Source: Schizochytrium sp. TIO01 (lineage: Eukaryota; Sar; Bigyra; Thraustochytrida; Thraustochytriidae). Taken from it: DNA of 64,000 bases. The first letter of the stretch is position 1, and each line of letters begins with the position of its first letter. This document shows, piece by piece, positions 11,181 through 23,796 of this stretch. A model generated the notes under the pieces. That model did no database searches, was not told the origin of the DNA, and worked only from the letters and a program-made list of their open reading frames with translations. The stretch covers positions 4,896,337-4,960,336 of the forward strand of contig SMSO01000037.1 of NCBI GenBank assembly GCA_004764695.1, written 5' to 3'. The position numbers were made by a program, and so were the translations under genes.

Positions 11181-14100
11181 TGCGTCCATGGATGTACCAG
11201 CGTAAAAAGCATCGTTGTAAAGACCTCAAAAGCGCAAGCCATCGATTTCAATCGACCGCCCTTTGCACTGCCATCGCTTACGAAAAGGGTTCTCACCAAA
11301 GATGGATGGGCACGCTATTCCCGAACACCTAAGCAGAACCCGTAGGCCCCAAGGTTTCCTGCTTTCTCGATGGTCTTTCTCTCTACGCCATCGGTTGCAC
11401 GCCTTTGCTGCTTCGGTTCGAACCCCTCGCTGCTCGATTGCCTGCTCGATTGATTTCCCCTCGGAGCTGTAAGTAATGCTTGAATTTGATATTTCCTTGC
11501 ATTTTCGCCATCCTCGCGGTAGTGAGGGGACTACAACGTCAACGTGACCGAAGCACAAAGTTTCAAGACTTCACATTGATCAAGTCTTGAAACAAGCTGA
11601 TTGTACAACTACTGTAGGGCTCCTGTCTTGTTCTGTTCTTCTCTGCTCTCCTCTTCTCGCTTGCTTCAATCCGGCTCACTCAGTGTCTCAATCATTCATT
11701 TCTTCATTTCTTCATTCTCTCATTCTCTCATTCACTCATTCACTCATTCACTCACTCGCTGGCAAGCAAAAGAAAAGAAGAAAAGAAGAGGAAGAAGAAG
11801 ACAAGCAAAAGAAAACAGCAAAAGCAAGACCTGAGACGTCCTTCCACTGGCAACCCAACCGCCGAGGCGTCCCGCAGCTTTGACAGCTTCGGAGCAGGAG
11901 GGACGGCCAAGGTTGCGATGGAAGCCTTACGCGTGGAAAAGGAGGCCGGCAGCCACTGAGCTTTCGGCCTTTCGATTGCTTGCATCGACAACGAATCAAA
12001 TGAATTCTCAATTTTCCATTTTTAATTTCTAATGTTTAAAAGACAATTTTAAAAAAATAAATAATAAAAACTAGCCTATGTTGTTCCCTTCGCTTTTGAG
12101 ATTGTACATGTATTATAGGGAGAGAAATGAAATGAAAAGCTCAACAGAAGAGGTAGGTATATATAATATAATACCTACTTCTTACTTACCTCCCAGCTTC
12201 AGGAAGAAAAGGCGGAGTGCGCGAGAAAGCCAACGACGAGAGCCTCTTATTCGTGTGTATTCGTGGCGCAAGCGCTTTGGGGGAAGTAATACCTACATAG
12301 CGCCAAGAGAGTTAAAAAGCGCCTAAACAAATGACGCACGCAGAGTTCAAAAAGAGAGCTCTGCTCTCTGGTTTATATGCCTTTAAAAAGTTAAAAATGT
12401 AAAAAACACCACAAACTAATGCGCCTCAGAGTGGTTCGTTCACCAACCAATCAACTTGCTTTGAAGGAATGAACCAATGAACGAAAGAAAACTCAACCTA
12501 GAAATCACGAAAGAAAGAAAGAAAGAAAGAAATCGAGGGAAGTCGCAATAACTTCCACCAATAGAAGGCACAAAAAAGGTCCACTTGAACGATGTGCCAA
12601 AGACTTGAACAGTTATTATTACGCTGCCAGATCAATGAATGCGAAAACAAACTGGTCGATTCTTTGCTCGAGTCGTTGTGCAACAATTTACAACGAAACG
12701 CATGACAACTAAAGCATACACCAGACTAAAGCAAAGCAAAGCAAAGCAAAAAGGAAAGGAAACGTCACAGGCCTGAGCAAACTCCGAGGGTCTACCAAAA
12801 CATAAACCACAGCACCGCCTTGAAAAGACCAGCTGCATTTTCAGCGGCCTCATACGCTTTGGGGATGTCCAAAGTAAGGCTATTCAGCGAATTCCGTATT
12901 AGACATAGGCGGGAAATGAAGAATAAACCCAACCAATGAAAGGGTACCTGCGTATTCAAATCTAAATTTTGACTCTGCATAATTTTAAAACATTACAAGC
13001 ACCTAACTAGCTACCTACTGCATGGTATCTAGAGTTTTCAACAAAGTAGACGAATTAACCAACCAACCAACAAACAAGCAGCAGTTAAATTTAAAATAAA
13101 AATCAATCAATCATTCTCTTTCTTCTAAAAAATCAAATTAAACAATTGGTGAGGGGTCGCAAGGAGCCTCGATCTGGAAGGCGGAGGAGCCTCAGGACTC
13201 GCGGTCCTGGTCAAGTGACGTTTGGCCCAGCTGAGTGGAACTTCGAAGAAGAACATAACTTTTTTTAATGCAGGGATTTATTTAATTCTTTGTTTGTATG
13301 CCTTTAAAAACGGTTTGTCTGACTCTGATTGATTCGCGTGTTTTGGCACGTGTGGCCGAAGATTATATTTCTTGAAAGCAAGTGAAACAAGGAGCCATTT
13401 TGAATTATATAAGCCTCCAAGTTGTTATCTTTTGAATTTTGTTTTGTTTTTAATTACTTACTAATATATATATAGAAAAGAAATTTAAAAAAAGGCGCAA
13501 GTCAAAGCAAGTAACGCCGCTCTCCTTCTTCTGCATCGTGGTCAACCCGGAATTTAAAGACGCGACGCCTATGCACACTGACCGCGGCCGCGGGATTCTG
13601 TAAAGCCCGCTTGCCTGTTGGGAAGCCTATATGCCATCATGGTACTCGCGCTGCGGACGGACCCACGTGAACGTGAAGAGCGGACCCCAGAATCGAGGGA
13701 AAACTAGAGCAAGACTTGCCAAATAAGAAGATGGCATATTTTTATTTATTTTTTCTAAATAGTTTTACAAACCTTCACTTACAGCACATATAACTGACTA
13801 ACTGTTCATGCTTTGTCGGATTGTTCATTCACTTCAGAAAGTAGGAGGTAGAGGTAGGCACTATCTATAATGACATGACGTTTCGGTTGAGTGCGCCACC
13901 CGTCCCAATCTTGAAAAAGTTGCCAGTCGAGAAGGAAAGAAAGCTTCACTTACAAGACGTGCGGCTGAGTTAATAGGGAACCTCTCGCATGGGAGCCACC
14001 CTCTGCAGCACAGAGAGGCATCATCACCATTGGTCCCCGCATTATTACGTCTTCAGTTCACTGTTACCTCTCCCACGAAGAAGATATTTCTCCATGAAGA

Positions 14101-15802
14101 AGGTATTCATTGCTTCATTCATTGCTTCATTCATTCATTCATTACGTTTTCAACATGAAAAGCATTAACAAAGCGAAAAAGCTACAGATGTGCGAATGAA
14201 CGGGGTCGCAAGGCTTGGCGCCCCGACCAAGGGTCTCAAGGGCGGAGAAGAGTAAAGAAGAAGAAGAAGACGAAGAAGAAGAAGGAGAAGAGGGAGAGAA
14301 AGGAAGGTTTCCAGGAGCTTCAAGTTCGTCTCTCACCCTTGGAGGTTCTTGAACAACCTCAGAAAGTAGAACAGCAAATACAAAATTGAACAGCGCCCCC
14401 CTCGAAGGCCCCGCCTACGCCTAACTGTAGCAGGATGTAACAGCAAGTGTGGCCGAGTTTAACACTTTTTGCCGTTCAAGATCCCTTCTGTGCCCACTTC
14501 GCCTAATCTTAATTTGTTTAGCTAGAGTTAGGTTAGTTAGTGCCCCTGCTACCGATACAGCCAATGCTTGCTTGCTTGCATTTGTGTCTGTCTGTAGTTT
14601 GTATCTCTGACTGTTTCCAATTTCCTCCTCTCGCGGCGATCTTCCTCTTCGCCTGCAGCATCTTCCGCCCATCCGAGGCGTCCTTTCCTTCCTGCCTTAG
14701 CACTCGGCACTCTTCTGCGCCTGTGGACCATCTCCATCTGTTTATTTATTTATCGATCTGTCAATCATCGAGCAAATGAATCTTCAGAGCTGGAGCCCTA
14801 ATTATTCCAGGTACCTCTAGCTAGAGTACCTTTTTATTCTTTGTTGCTGTTGTTTTCTCTTACCATATTTTAGTATTATTTGTGTATTCCCGTATTCCCC
14901 TTATCCTCGCGCTCGACGCCTTTATGGTTTAGTAAGAGTAAGAAAAAACTCAATACAGAAAGTGGTTTCCAAGCGGGCTCTGGCTGTGGCTGTGGCTTTT
15001 ATTTTTATTTTATTTTTTAACTTTGAAGAAACAAATGGCTCTACTTTTTATCTGGAAAAACACCATATTCGTATTATTATTAAATTATAAAAAAATGAAA
15101 TTAACTCACGCTTATTTTCAGTACAAATATAAATTTTACAATAAATAAAAAGAATTAAATTGGAAAATAATTTGAATTGAAAACCTCAAAGCGATTGAAA
15201 GGAGAAGGACCAGCCAGCCAGCTCAGAGTCACTCAGCTAGACCATAGGAGGCAGGGCTGAACAAGTGCCGAGCACAAAGATTGGCATACTTGGAAAGATC
15301 CATGGGGTGCAGTGCCAGACCAGGCGATAATTGATCAAACGAGGGCAGGCGATCAGACTAAATCGAGAGAAACGGCACGGCCGCCAAAAAGCCTGAGACG
15401 AAAGGAAAGAAGTTAGTCATCCGTCGCGTACGTCCACAAGCTGGCTGGCTACCGGTCAGTGATTTGTACTGTTCGCTTGGCTACGAATTGATTCTGGATC
15501 GTCGGCGTTTGGATTTGAGTGCCAAAGTATCTTGGTCGAAAAGAAGAAGAAGAAGAAGAAGGAAGAAGAAGAAGAAAGAAACGCGCGGTCTCAATTTTAA
15601 GAGAATAGAGCTCGAGAAAGGTTCTGAAAAACGAATTGAGCCAGTCCTTGATTATCAATATCCAGGGGCCTGGTCTCCTGCGGCCGCTTCCTAAGCCGCG
15701 GAGAAGATACCATGACCAATGAATCGAGACACAGAAAGAGGTTTACTAACTGCATCGAAGGCCTTTGCGATGCTTGTTCAAACGCGCTCTACGCACTTAG
15801 GC

Positions 15803-15840
15803 GCAAGCAAGCAAGCAAGCAAACAAACAAACAAACAAAC
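15803..15840. repeat. (AAGC)n-(AAAC)n microsatellite
   Basis: Four AAGC units pass directly into five AAAC units, consistent with one point change spreading by slippage. Confidence 0.9.
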
Positions 15841-15892
15841 TACCTTCCTACATAACTAACAAGCGCAGCTCAAGCTCTAGTCTCTCATGAAT

Positions 15893-15924
15893 TGAACTTG
15901 AACTTGAACTTGAACTTGAACTTG
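15893..15924. repeat. (TTGAAC)n hexamer repeat
   Basis: Five tandem copies of the hexamer TTGAAC. Confidence 0.9.
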
Positions 15925-16140
15925 GAAACCTCAGATCTTTTTCGCTCGCTCAAGCAGCATTGGGGCTTCTCAGCTGCTGGCGACACGAAGAAACGCAGTG
16001 CACGCGCGAGCGGAGGGTTTGGAATTACTAATGCGGGGCCGCTGCTGAGATCGTAGTTGCCTGCAGAACAGCAGCGTGCGTGCGTGCATCCTCGAGCAGG
16101 CCACCGCGGCCTCCGACGACTCGGAAGAAGCGGAGCTGAG

Positions 16141-16182
16141 CTGTCTGTGATGAGCTGTCTGTGATGAGCTGTCTGTGATGAG
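16141..16182. repeat. 14-bp tandem repeat, 3 copies
   Basis: Three exact copies of CTGTCTGTGATGAG in tandem, inside a GC-richer patch (15950-16330). Confidence 0.95.
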
Positions 16183-16559
16183 CTGGCTGCTCGAGCAGAA
16201 GAGGGGAAGGAAGGCTGTCCGACTGAGGGCCCTCGAGATGGCTGTGCTCGCTGGCCGCAGCGAGGTGGCGACGGTGCAGCGACGGCACTTTTATGGGCAG
16301 CGTCGCCATGGCCACTGAGTTTTCAAGTCCGTACCCACGGATTAGTAGCATGACATTATGCCAACGTGGTGGGGAGAAGTTGAATGTGGCAAATTCGTAG
16401 AATCGTGAAAGCGAAGAATTTGCGTGCCGCACACTTAACAAGAGCTTTGGAGGAGCAACCGAGTACTAAACTGGCTTAACGAAACGAAATGCCCTCTTCT
16501 TGTTTCCTGACTCTTCTTTTTAATGAATTATAATATATCAGACAAATCAAAGCAAGGGA

Positions 16560-16605
16560 GCTACCTACCTACCTGCCTACCTACCTACCAATCTACTTAC
16601 CTACC
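16560..16605. repeat. (CTAC)n microsatellite
   Basis: CTAC tetramers with scattered changes over about 45 bp. Confidence 0.85.
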
Positions 16606-17963
16606 ACAACAGTTCGGGAAAACCTTCCGTAGTCGTTAAGGCGGCCATGCGACATGTAATTAAGAAGTAGACTTTAGAAAATAGAAAAATGTAATACCTG
16701 ATTTTCAAGGAAATGTAATTGGATCAACTTGAAGGAAACGAATCAAATGCAGTCTTTTTCCTTCTCCATTCTTTGCTTTCACGAAGTAACTAAGGAGAAA
16801 CGCGGCTTCGTAACTACAGCTAACTACAATATGCCCTTTCAAGTTGGTCATAGTCAATGTGCTGCCCTCTAAGCTCCCCGCCTTCTTGAAAAAGTAACAA
16901 AGACAAGAAATGCCTGCCATAAAACTAGCCATCCCCTCTTCAGTTGCATATCGTTGGTGTAGTCCTCGCCATTAGGGGTCTTTGTGAGCCAGCGTCCTTG
17001 CGGAGGCTGGCTCGCTAAAGAAGCACTTACAATTGTGTTCCTGAGTAATACACATAGCTGGCTTTGCAGGAAGCCTTTTCAACTTCTTTTTTCTTTTTTT
17101 AATAAACTTTTTTTAAATTAAATATAAAGCAACGTTTCTTCTACTGCGTTTTAGAAAGTAACGAGATGATTGATAAGAGCTATTCGCGAAGTTTGCGAGG
17201 GGTTCTTATTCATTCCAATAGTGGCAAAGTAGAAGAGGCGCAAGAACTACCAAGACCATGGAAAGATCCGTCCGTACGACGGTCGCCACAATGAGACGGA
17301 CAGCCCACCCACCATGGTGGACACCGAGTCTTGCTTTACAAAAGCTCTAAATCTTCTTTTCTCTTTTTTCATTTTTCATTTTAAAATTAAAAAATATCGT
17401 TTATGCAAAATAACAAAATTTAAATTTCTGTTTAAAAAAAAGCAGCAGCTAGGGGGGCTTTTCCGCACAAGATAAGGAGAGAAGGAAGAAAGAGGAGCCC
17501 TTGACTATCGCGTCTCCTCACTCAAAGCCCCTCGCTTAATCCTTGGACGCACCGCGTCGGTACCGAGCTTCAACATAATGACGAGAAGGAGGTTTTCTTC
17601 GTTCATGTTTTCCGATAGCGAGTGGACGGGCCTGCGAGCCAGCTTTCCGCAAGGCAGGCAGGCGCTCATTCGTATGCTGGCCCCAAAGAGAAAAAATGAG
17701 GGTAAAAGCAAGCAAATTGATGGATGTTTATGAGCTCTTCTTCTTGTTCTTGTTCTCGTTCTTATTCTTCTTTGCTTGAGTTCCCGTCCTCTTTCTTTGA
17801 ATTGCTCAAGGAGATGAACTGGTCTCGATTTAAAGATCGGTGTCGCCCATAAAGCAAGTTGGGCTCTCTGGTGCTAACGAGGGGTCGCAAACTTTTGTAG
17901 GTATTCACTTTTCTGAGTATGCCATGTAAGCAGCAGCATCCTTAGTTCGTCCGGGGGACAACT

Positions 17964-17998
17964 GCCTTCCTTCCTTCCTTCCTTCCTTCCTTCCTTCG
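17964..17998. repeat. (TTCC)n microsatellite
   Basis: About eight tandem TTCC tetramers. Confidence 0.9.
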
Positions 17999-18389
17999 TA
18001 AGCTGTCAAAAGGCAGACGACAACGCGACCCAAAGTGATCGTGCATCCTCCGGGCCTCGGAGCAGGCATCGAGCAAAAGACGCAAGAGCCACGCAACGAA
18101 CGGGTGCATTACATCTTCGTCTTGATGACCTTGGTTGGGAGGCTGAAGGATGAACGAACTTGTTCTTTTCTTGCTTTTGCTTGCTTACTTGGCTTGATTT
18201 CTTTCTTCTTCTCCTTCTTTTTCAAAGCCTCCGCTCCACAGGAGAATTGGCGACAAGGCGATCACCTTTTGGGCCTTCTCGAGACAGCCACCACTCGTTC
18301 GCCTGTTGGGACGGGCTCGTGAAGCCATGTGACCCATGGACGTGCTCTGCTCTACAGGCAAGCAAGTGCCTGGCACCTGTGGTTTATGA

Positions 18390-18413
18390 GCTAGCTAGCT
18401 AGCTAGCTAGCTA
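18390..18413. repeat. (AGCT)n self-complementary microsatellite
   Basis: Six copies of the palindromic tetramer AGCT. The whole run is its own reverse complement and could form a hairpin. Shorter TAGC runs recur at 19190-19202 and 22436-22456. Confidence 0.9.
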
Positions 18414-19700
18414 TGTGGTGGTGTTCCAAAGGCAGAGCCGCGAGAGCTGTGTGGCCTAGTCGACAGGTCTTCTTGTTTCTTTTCTTTCACTTCTGCATGT
18501 TCTGTTTTTTCTTTGTTCTTCTCCGCCCCTTCTTTTTGAAGTTAAAGTAAATGAATGAACCATCGGTATCGCCATTTCAGTGTTTCCGCCATTTCAAAAA
18601 GGCGCAGGATTTTTCCGCTCGGTCCATATCACTCAACCTTAAGCGCTGAAACTCGCAACCCACAATTATACCTTTTGGATCACCAGACAGATCCTCGTTT
18701 GTTGAGAACGAGGCGCCACGTGAAGGTAGAGTACAGGGCATTAGTTCATCAATTGGACATGCTGGTTCTGAGCTCACTAACTGAGTGAGTTCTGAGTCCT
18801 GAGTTCTGACTCTGGTTCGGAGAGAAGGGTTGGAGACAAAAACAAGTTTCGACGATATAGGCTCTGAAACCGGCGGTCACTCAGTCAGTCAGCCAACCGT
18901 CTGCTTGAGCAGATGGATGGAGCACTCCGCTTTCAAGCACTGTACCATACATACCCTTCGGCGGGCGAGCGTGAGATGGAGGATCTTCGGAACTTGCTCT
19001 CCGTCTGTCCTCCTTCGAGCATCGAAAGGTGCCAGAGCGGCACTTGCCTGCTTGCCATCAAGATTGTCTGTCCCCTTGAGATTGAAGAGACAGGCAGAAG
19101 CCTCAGCAGAGAAGAAGAGGTTGAAGGCTATAATTAACGCACCCTCGAAGAGTGTGTTGGCAAGCAGAGCATAGCGAGCCAATTAACAGCAGCTAGCTAG
19201 CTAAGGTAGATTACAGGCAAGCAGGTGAAAAGAGCCAACTGTCCCAAAGGACAGATTTCGAAATGGGCTAGGTGTGAGATGCCACTGCTTTCTGTCTGTC
19301 TGTTGATGACAGGACGTATCGAGTCCGGGCCGGTGGCACTTTTCTGAATCATTTGCGGTTCAGGAACCTTTGTTTCAAGGAGGTTTCTTGTTTTTGCCTC
19401 TTTTCGTAGGTACAAAAAGGAACGACCAACACCTAGTAGGTTAGATTTATTTTCAGAGACAAGGGAAGTAGAGGTGCTTCCCCTGCCTGTCTATTTTTCG
19501 ACATAGAAGATAATCTTCCTTGTTTGTCATGTCCACTGGTTAATTTTGAGTTTTTAGAATGAGCATTCATTATTATGGTATTATGTTATTATTACACAGT
19601 TGTTTGAACTCTTTTTTCCCTTTTACTTCTTATGCCAGGTCGCGTCTCACCTTGCGCGCTAAAAAACGAATTCGATGACAAATTATTATATTGACTACTG

Positions 19701-19729
19701 AGGTAGGTAGGTAGGTAGGTAGGTAGGTA
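19701..19729. repeat. (GTAG)n microsatellite
   Basis: Seven tandem AGGT tetramers, the complement of the CTAC runs seen elsewhere in the window. Confidence 0.9.
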
Positions 19730-20920
19730 CATGCGATATGGGTGTTTCTTTGATTTCTATCCTTTTCATTTGGTATAAGATATAAAGATAAAAAACGTTT
19801 TTATCTTCCTTTATAATTTAGAAGTACTACGGTACCAATAATCCTACTTTTTTATCCCCCCTCGACCTCGACGAGGGGATTTAATAATATTAAATTTTAA
19901 AACCTCTTCATTGGAAGCTGGAAATCGATGATTGCGAAGCAGTAGTAGCAAGCAAGAAGGGCCGATCCATAATCAATGCTACAAGACCAAATCGAGATTA
20001 AAACAGAAACAACCTCTTTAAGGGGCGACTTCATATAACCGTCGAGCCATGCCCGTGAAGCGAAGCAGGTTTTGAGATCAACGTAGTCTTTTCCTGAATG
20101 GATTCCCTCTGTTTTCTTTTCCCTTTCAATAAGTTCCTCAATTTGTAACCCTTCACAGTTGTGAAAAAGAGAGCACGTATTTATTATTAGCAGCGGAACG
20201 ATTATACATGCCCCCAAACAATCTATTTCGGCAGCAATACTTTCTTTCTTACTTACTTACCTACTTTCTCTCCTTCTTATATCAAGCAGCACAGAGGGAG
20301 AGAGAGAGAGAGAGAGATCTTTGAATTAGAAAAGAAAAGGTCACCCAGCTAGCTGGCCCTTTGGAACCGGCCAGCTGTGGCCTTCATATAGCGCTCTGAA
20401 CTTGAGCTGAGTGACCTTCTCCAATCATTTCGCTAGAGACCGATGCCATCATGGGCGGCAGGGAGGCCCGCCTGCCAGACGGTTGCGGCCAGGCTCTACG
20501 ACGCGGACGAGGACGAGGACGGCCACCCGGTGGTGCCAAGCTACGCAATCAACCACCACCCGACGAGACGCAACCCCCTTCGTACGTACCTGCTGAGGAG
20601 TTGAGGCTCGAAGTGATCTGACGCTAGCTCGTATTACGAAACATATGGCTAGCAAGAGAAAGAAAAAAGATTTTAAGAAAATAAAACAAACTGCTGAAGA
20701 ACGAATGATGATGAGTTTCTTAAATTTTGCCCGCCACCCAACACTCAGAATGAGGATAGCAACAATAAACCAGGGACGAAGAAGTGACCGATGCACAACT
20801 CGCTTCAGGGCTGGCAGCGACGAAGGTTTATGTGCAGACATAGCATACTGCAATAGACGAGGATCAGGCTTCCGCTAAGCACGCGTTTCGACCGATCTCG
20901 GGAACAGCTTCCTCCTGCTT

Positions 20921-20951
20921 TAATAATAATAATAATATTATTATTATTATT
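20921..20951. repeat. (TAA)n(TTA)n perfect inverted repeat
   Basis: About five TAA copies are followed immediately by about five TTA copies. The segment is self-complementary with almost no loop, so it could extrude as a hairpin. Confidence 0.85.
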
Positions 20952-22156
20952 TTAATAAAGTAAATAATAATTCTGTCGTTCATACTTTTTCTTTTCTTCG
21001 CGCACTGCCAGATGATATTTATTAAAATTAAAAAAGCGAAAGGAAAATAAAACGACGTTTAATCTCAATGTTACGATTGATCAGCAGAACAGCACAGGCG
21101 AATTGACATGCACGCACTCACTCACCCACGCACACACGCGCTCTAGAAGGAGCAAAAACACCCTGAGGAAGAATAAAACTAGCCAGCCAGCCAGCCAGCC
21201 AGCCGGGTGTGAAAGTGCCTGTCTTTATGAAAATAAAAATTGATTGATTTTGCCACTTAGCTACTGCACTGGGAAGCAGAGGAAAAAGAACTCAAACCCT
21301 TTTAGTCACCCAGCTATGGAAGTAATTGGAACTACCACACTGTCACTATCCGGTCGCGTACTTCTGCTGATAATGCAGCTCTTTAATAATTATAATTTTA
21401 ATAATTATAATTCTACCTAATTTTTAAACTTATAAAAGGATGATGAAAGGATTTTGAAAAAGAAAGAAGAAAGTGCCATAAAGAAAAAGTGGGAATACAG
21501 GCTTGCTTGTCCCAGGTAGTCAGCTCTACGCAGTTGTAGTGTCAACGGCAGAAACGAAAAGAAAGAAAAAGGAATCGTAAAAGAAAAAGATTAGAGGGAA
21601 GAAAGGAGGCGAGTTGGAGCTTTGGAAGCAAAAACAGCAAGAGCTGGTGAATTCAGCATCGCTACTGCCGCAGTTTGTTGGTGTCATACGATGGAAAACC
21701 TGGAAACAAAAGAGCAATCGTTCATCTTTCCGTAAGGAGAAAGAGAAACACTTGTGATGCATGCTTCCTCGGCTCCATTGAGTTTCCTTCAAATGCCATC
21801 CATCCACCCATCCATCCAGGTGTTTTGTTCCTTCCTACAAGTTATATTATTCAAACATACTATTCTTTTGTACTCGGCATACCTACTCTTTCATGATTTA
21901 GAGTTAACTAAAAGAAAGAAAGAAAGAAAGAAAGAAAGAATCACCTCCATTTTATGTCATCACTCTAATCAACCTCGCAATTGTTTCAATTGTTTGTAGT
22001 GAAAGCGAGAAACAAACAATAGTTTGCGCAGCGCCGTCGCAACCGCACCTTCAGCATGGCGCATGCCGCACCCCGTGAGCCGAGCGTCGGATAGCGAACC
22101 AAGGACCTCTCCCGCTCTCTCTAACCAACCGCGATGGATGCGTGCTTCGCATCAGC

Positions 22157-22189
<33 letters not shown>

Positions 22190-22190
22190 C
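22157..22190. repeat. (AAGC)n microsatellite
   Basis: About eight tandem AAGC units. Confidence 0.9.
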
Positions 22191-22317
22191 CTCTCTGGGC
22201 CGACTCGGCCTCTCCCCGAGCTCTTCCGCGGCCTGCGCTCTCTCTGTCTGTCTGTCTGTTTCTCTGTCTGTCTGCTTCTCTCTTTTCCCAATAAACCGCA
22301 AAGACGAGGACAGAAAC

Positions 22318-22318
22318 G

Positions 22319-22373
<55 letters not shown>
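22318..22373. repeat. (GAAA)n microsatellite
   Basis: About fourteen tandem AAAG units. Confidence 0.95.
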
Positions 22374-22538
22374 GCGCCACTACGTAATACAGCGATAGCT
22401 AAGAGAAGCTAGTTCCCCGTTCACCTATTTCACCCTAGCTAGTTAGCTAGCTAGCTATACGCAGTAGCGCCTCTCTAGCCGGCGCTAGGCCTGCCTGACT
22501 CTTATTCTACGCAGCGGGCTTGACGAGCGGAGATTTGA

Positions 22539-22542
<4 letters not shown>

Positions 22543-22570
<28 letters not shown>

Positions 22571-22571
22571 C
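22543..22571. repeat. (AAGC)n microsatellite, second copy
   Basis: About seven AAGC units, 370 bp from the previous AAGC run. Confidence 0.9.
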
Positions 22572-23379
22572 AAGTCTGCCGGTCGCTTTCCCTCGAGGCT
22601 CACGACCCTGGTTCGGGCTGGGCATGCGCGGCCTTCGCTGCAAGAGAGGCGCGAAGGAATGGCTAAACGTCAGACGGATGGATGGAGGGATGGAGGGAAG
22701 GAGGGAAGGCAAGCAGCAGAGACTACAGCAGGCGCTCAATGGCAGGAAGAAGGCCATGGCTGGCTGGCTGGCTGGCTGGCTATAGCAGGCCTAGGGGATA
22801 CGGTAGGGGTCACTCAGGCCAGCGGCGAATTCTCCGCAGGTGCGCTGCGAGCCGCTCTCCGGCCAACCCTCAGCGAGTGCTCGTTGAACTGTCTCGGCCA
22901 TGCGATATGGCGGCGATGGCGATGGCCAAGCGAGCGAGAGAACGAGAGAACGAGTGAGCGAGCGAGTGGAGAAGCAGAAGTAGGCATCGAGCGGCTCCTG
23001 CCTGCCTGTCCCTTGCCGCGTACGGAGGGAGCGGCGAATTGGCATCTTCGTCGAGTACAGAACAGAAGAAAAGGACAAGAAGATCGTTTGAATGCCAGCG
23101 CTGTGGCTGAATAAATTAACATAAACAAGCAAATGAACGAGTGAATGATCAGAGGAATAAATTAACTTAAACAAATGAATGAATGAATGAAAGATGCCCT
23201 CCAAGTCCTCTTCGCAGGCGCCAGTCTTCCTGCAGGTATATAGGCATATCTATCAGTCTATCTCTCTGTCGATCTATCTGTCGATCGGTTGCCACGCAGG
23301 CGAAGACGAGACGGAGCTCGAAGCGGAACTCGCCCTCGTGACTGTGTTCCATGGAAGAAGAAGCGGAGGTGCCAGCCAG

Positions 23380-23408
23380 GCAGGCAGACAGACAGACAGA
23401 CAGACAGC
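23380..23408. repeat. (GACA)n microsatellite
   Basis: CAGG units pass into six CAGA units. Confidence 0.9.
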
Positions 23409-23511
23409 CGCGTCCAGTCAGGCGCGTCCAGCTGCCAGCCAGCCAGGCCTGCCTTCCTTCTTGCCTCGCAACGACGATCCCCATAACGCCGAGTCCGAGT
23501 GACCTCTTCTC

Positions 23512-23545
23512 TCCTTCCTTCCTTCTTCTTTCTTCTTTCTTTCTC

Positions 23546-23582
<37 letters not shown>
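23512..23582. repeat. (CTTC)n/(CTTT)n microsatellite
   Basis: A pyrimidine-only tract of about 70 bp: CTTC and TTCTTTC units followed by a pure CTTT run. Confidence 0.9.
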
Positions 23583-23771
23583 AGTCTTCGCCCCTCAACT
23601 TCTTCGGCCGCTGGCGCAGAAGAGTGAAGAAGGCCTGCTTTGGGCCTGCTTTGGGCCTGCTTTGAGCTTGCTGCGGCGGAAAGCTGGCCTGGAAGCTGGC
23701 AGCTCGCTGTGGACAGGCCTCTGGAGAGGCTTTGAAAGCAGGCGTCTGAGTTCTTGCTTGTTCGCGTGCTC

Positions 23772-23796
23772 ACTTGCTTGCTTGCTTGCTTGCTTA
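23772..23796. repeat. (GCTT)n microsatellite
   Basis: Six GCTT units, the complement of the AAGC runs at 22157 and 22543. Confidence 0.9.

Larger units (their letters stand above)
6894..12000. other. Gene-free, microsatellite-rich stretch
   Basis: No recognisable gene. It holds GAGA and AATA runs (7134-7175), TCAGGCAG repeats (7280-7315), CAA and GCA trinucleotide runs (7790-7880), a long GAAA run, ATTGAAA repeats (8436-8476), ACAACGAAA and GAA runs (9040-9120), a CTTTTTCC series (9635-9705) and TCAT/CTCA runs (11690-11760). Two GC-richer patches (8650-8800 and 11830-11950) have open frames on both strands that I could not assign. Confidence 0.6.
12001..22000. other. Gene-free stretch with AT-rich segments and microsatellites
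   Basis: No recognisable gene. AT-rich segments lie near 12010-12075, 13420-13500, 15000-15190, 17080-17150 and 17350-17440. Besides the runs listed separately there are GAAA (12510-12533), GAA (14250-14290, 15540-15580), GA (20298-20317), CAGC (21180-21204), GAAA (21911-21940) and a 15-bp AT duplication at 21382-21412. A GC-rich patch at 20443-20604 has a short open frame with coding-like composition. Confidence 0.6.

Noticed and set aside
11412-11432. B-box-like GGTTCGAACCCC
   Set aside because: The flanking bases do not make a five-pair T-stem, and no upstream A-box or acceptor stem fits.
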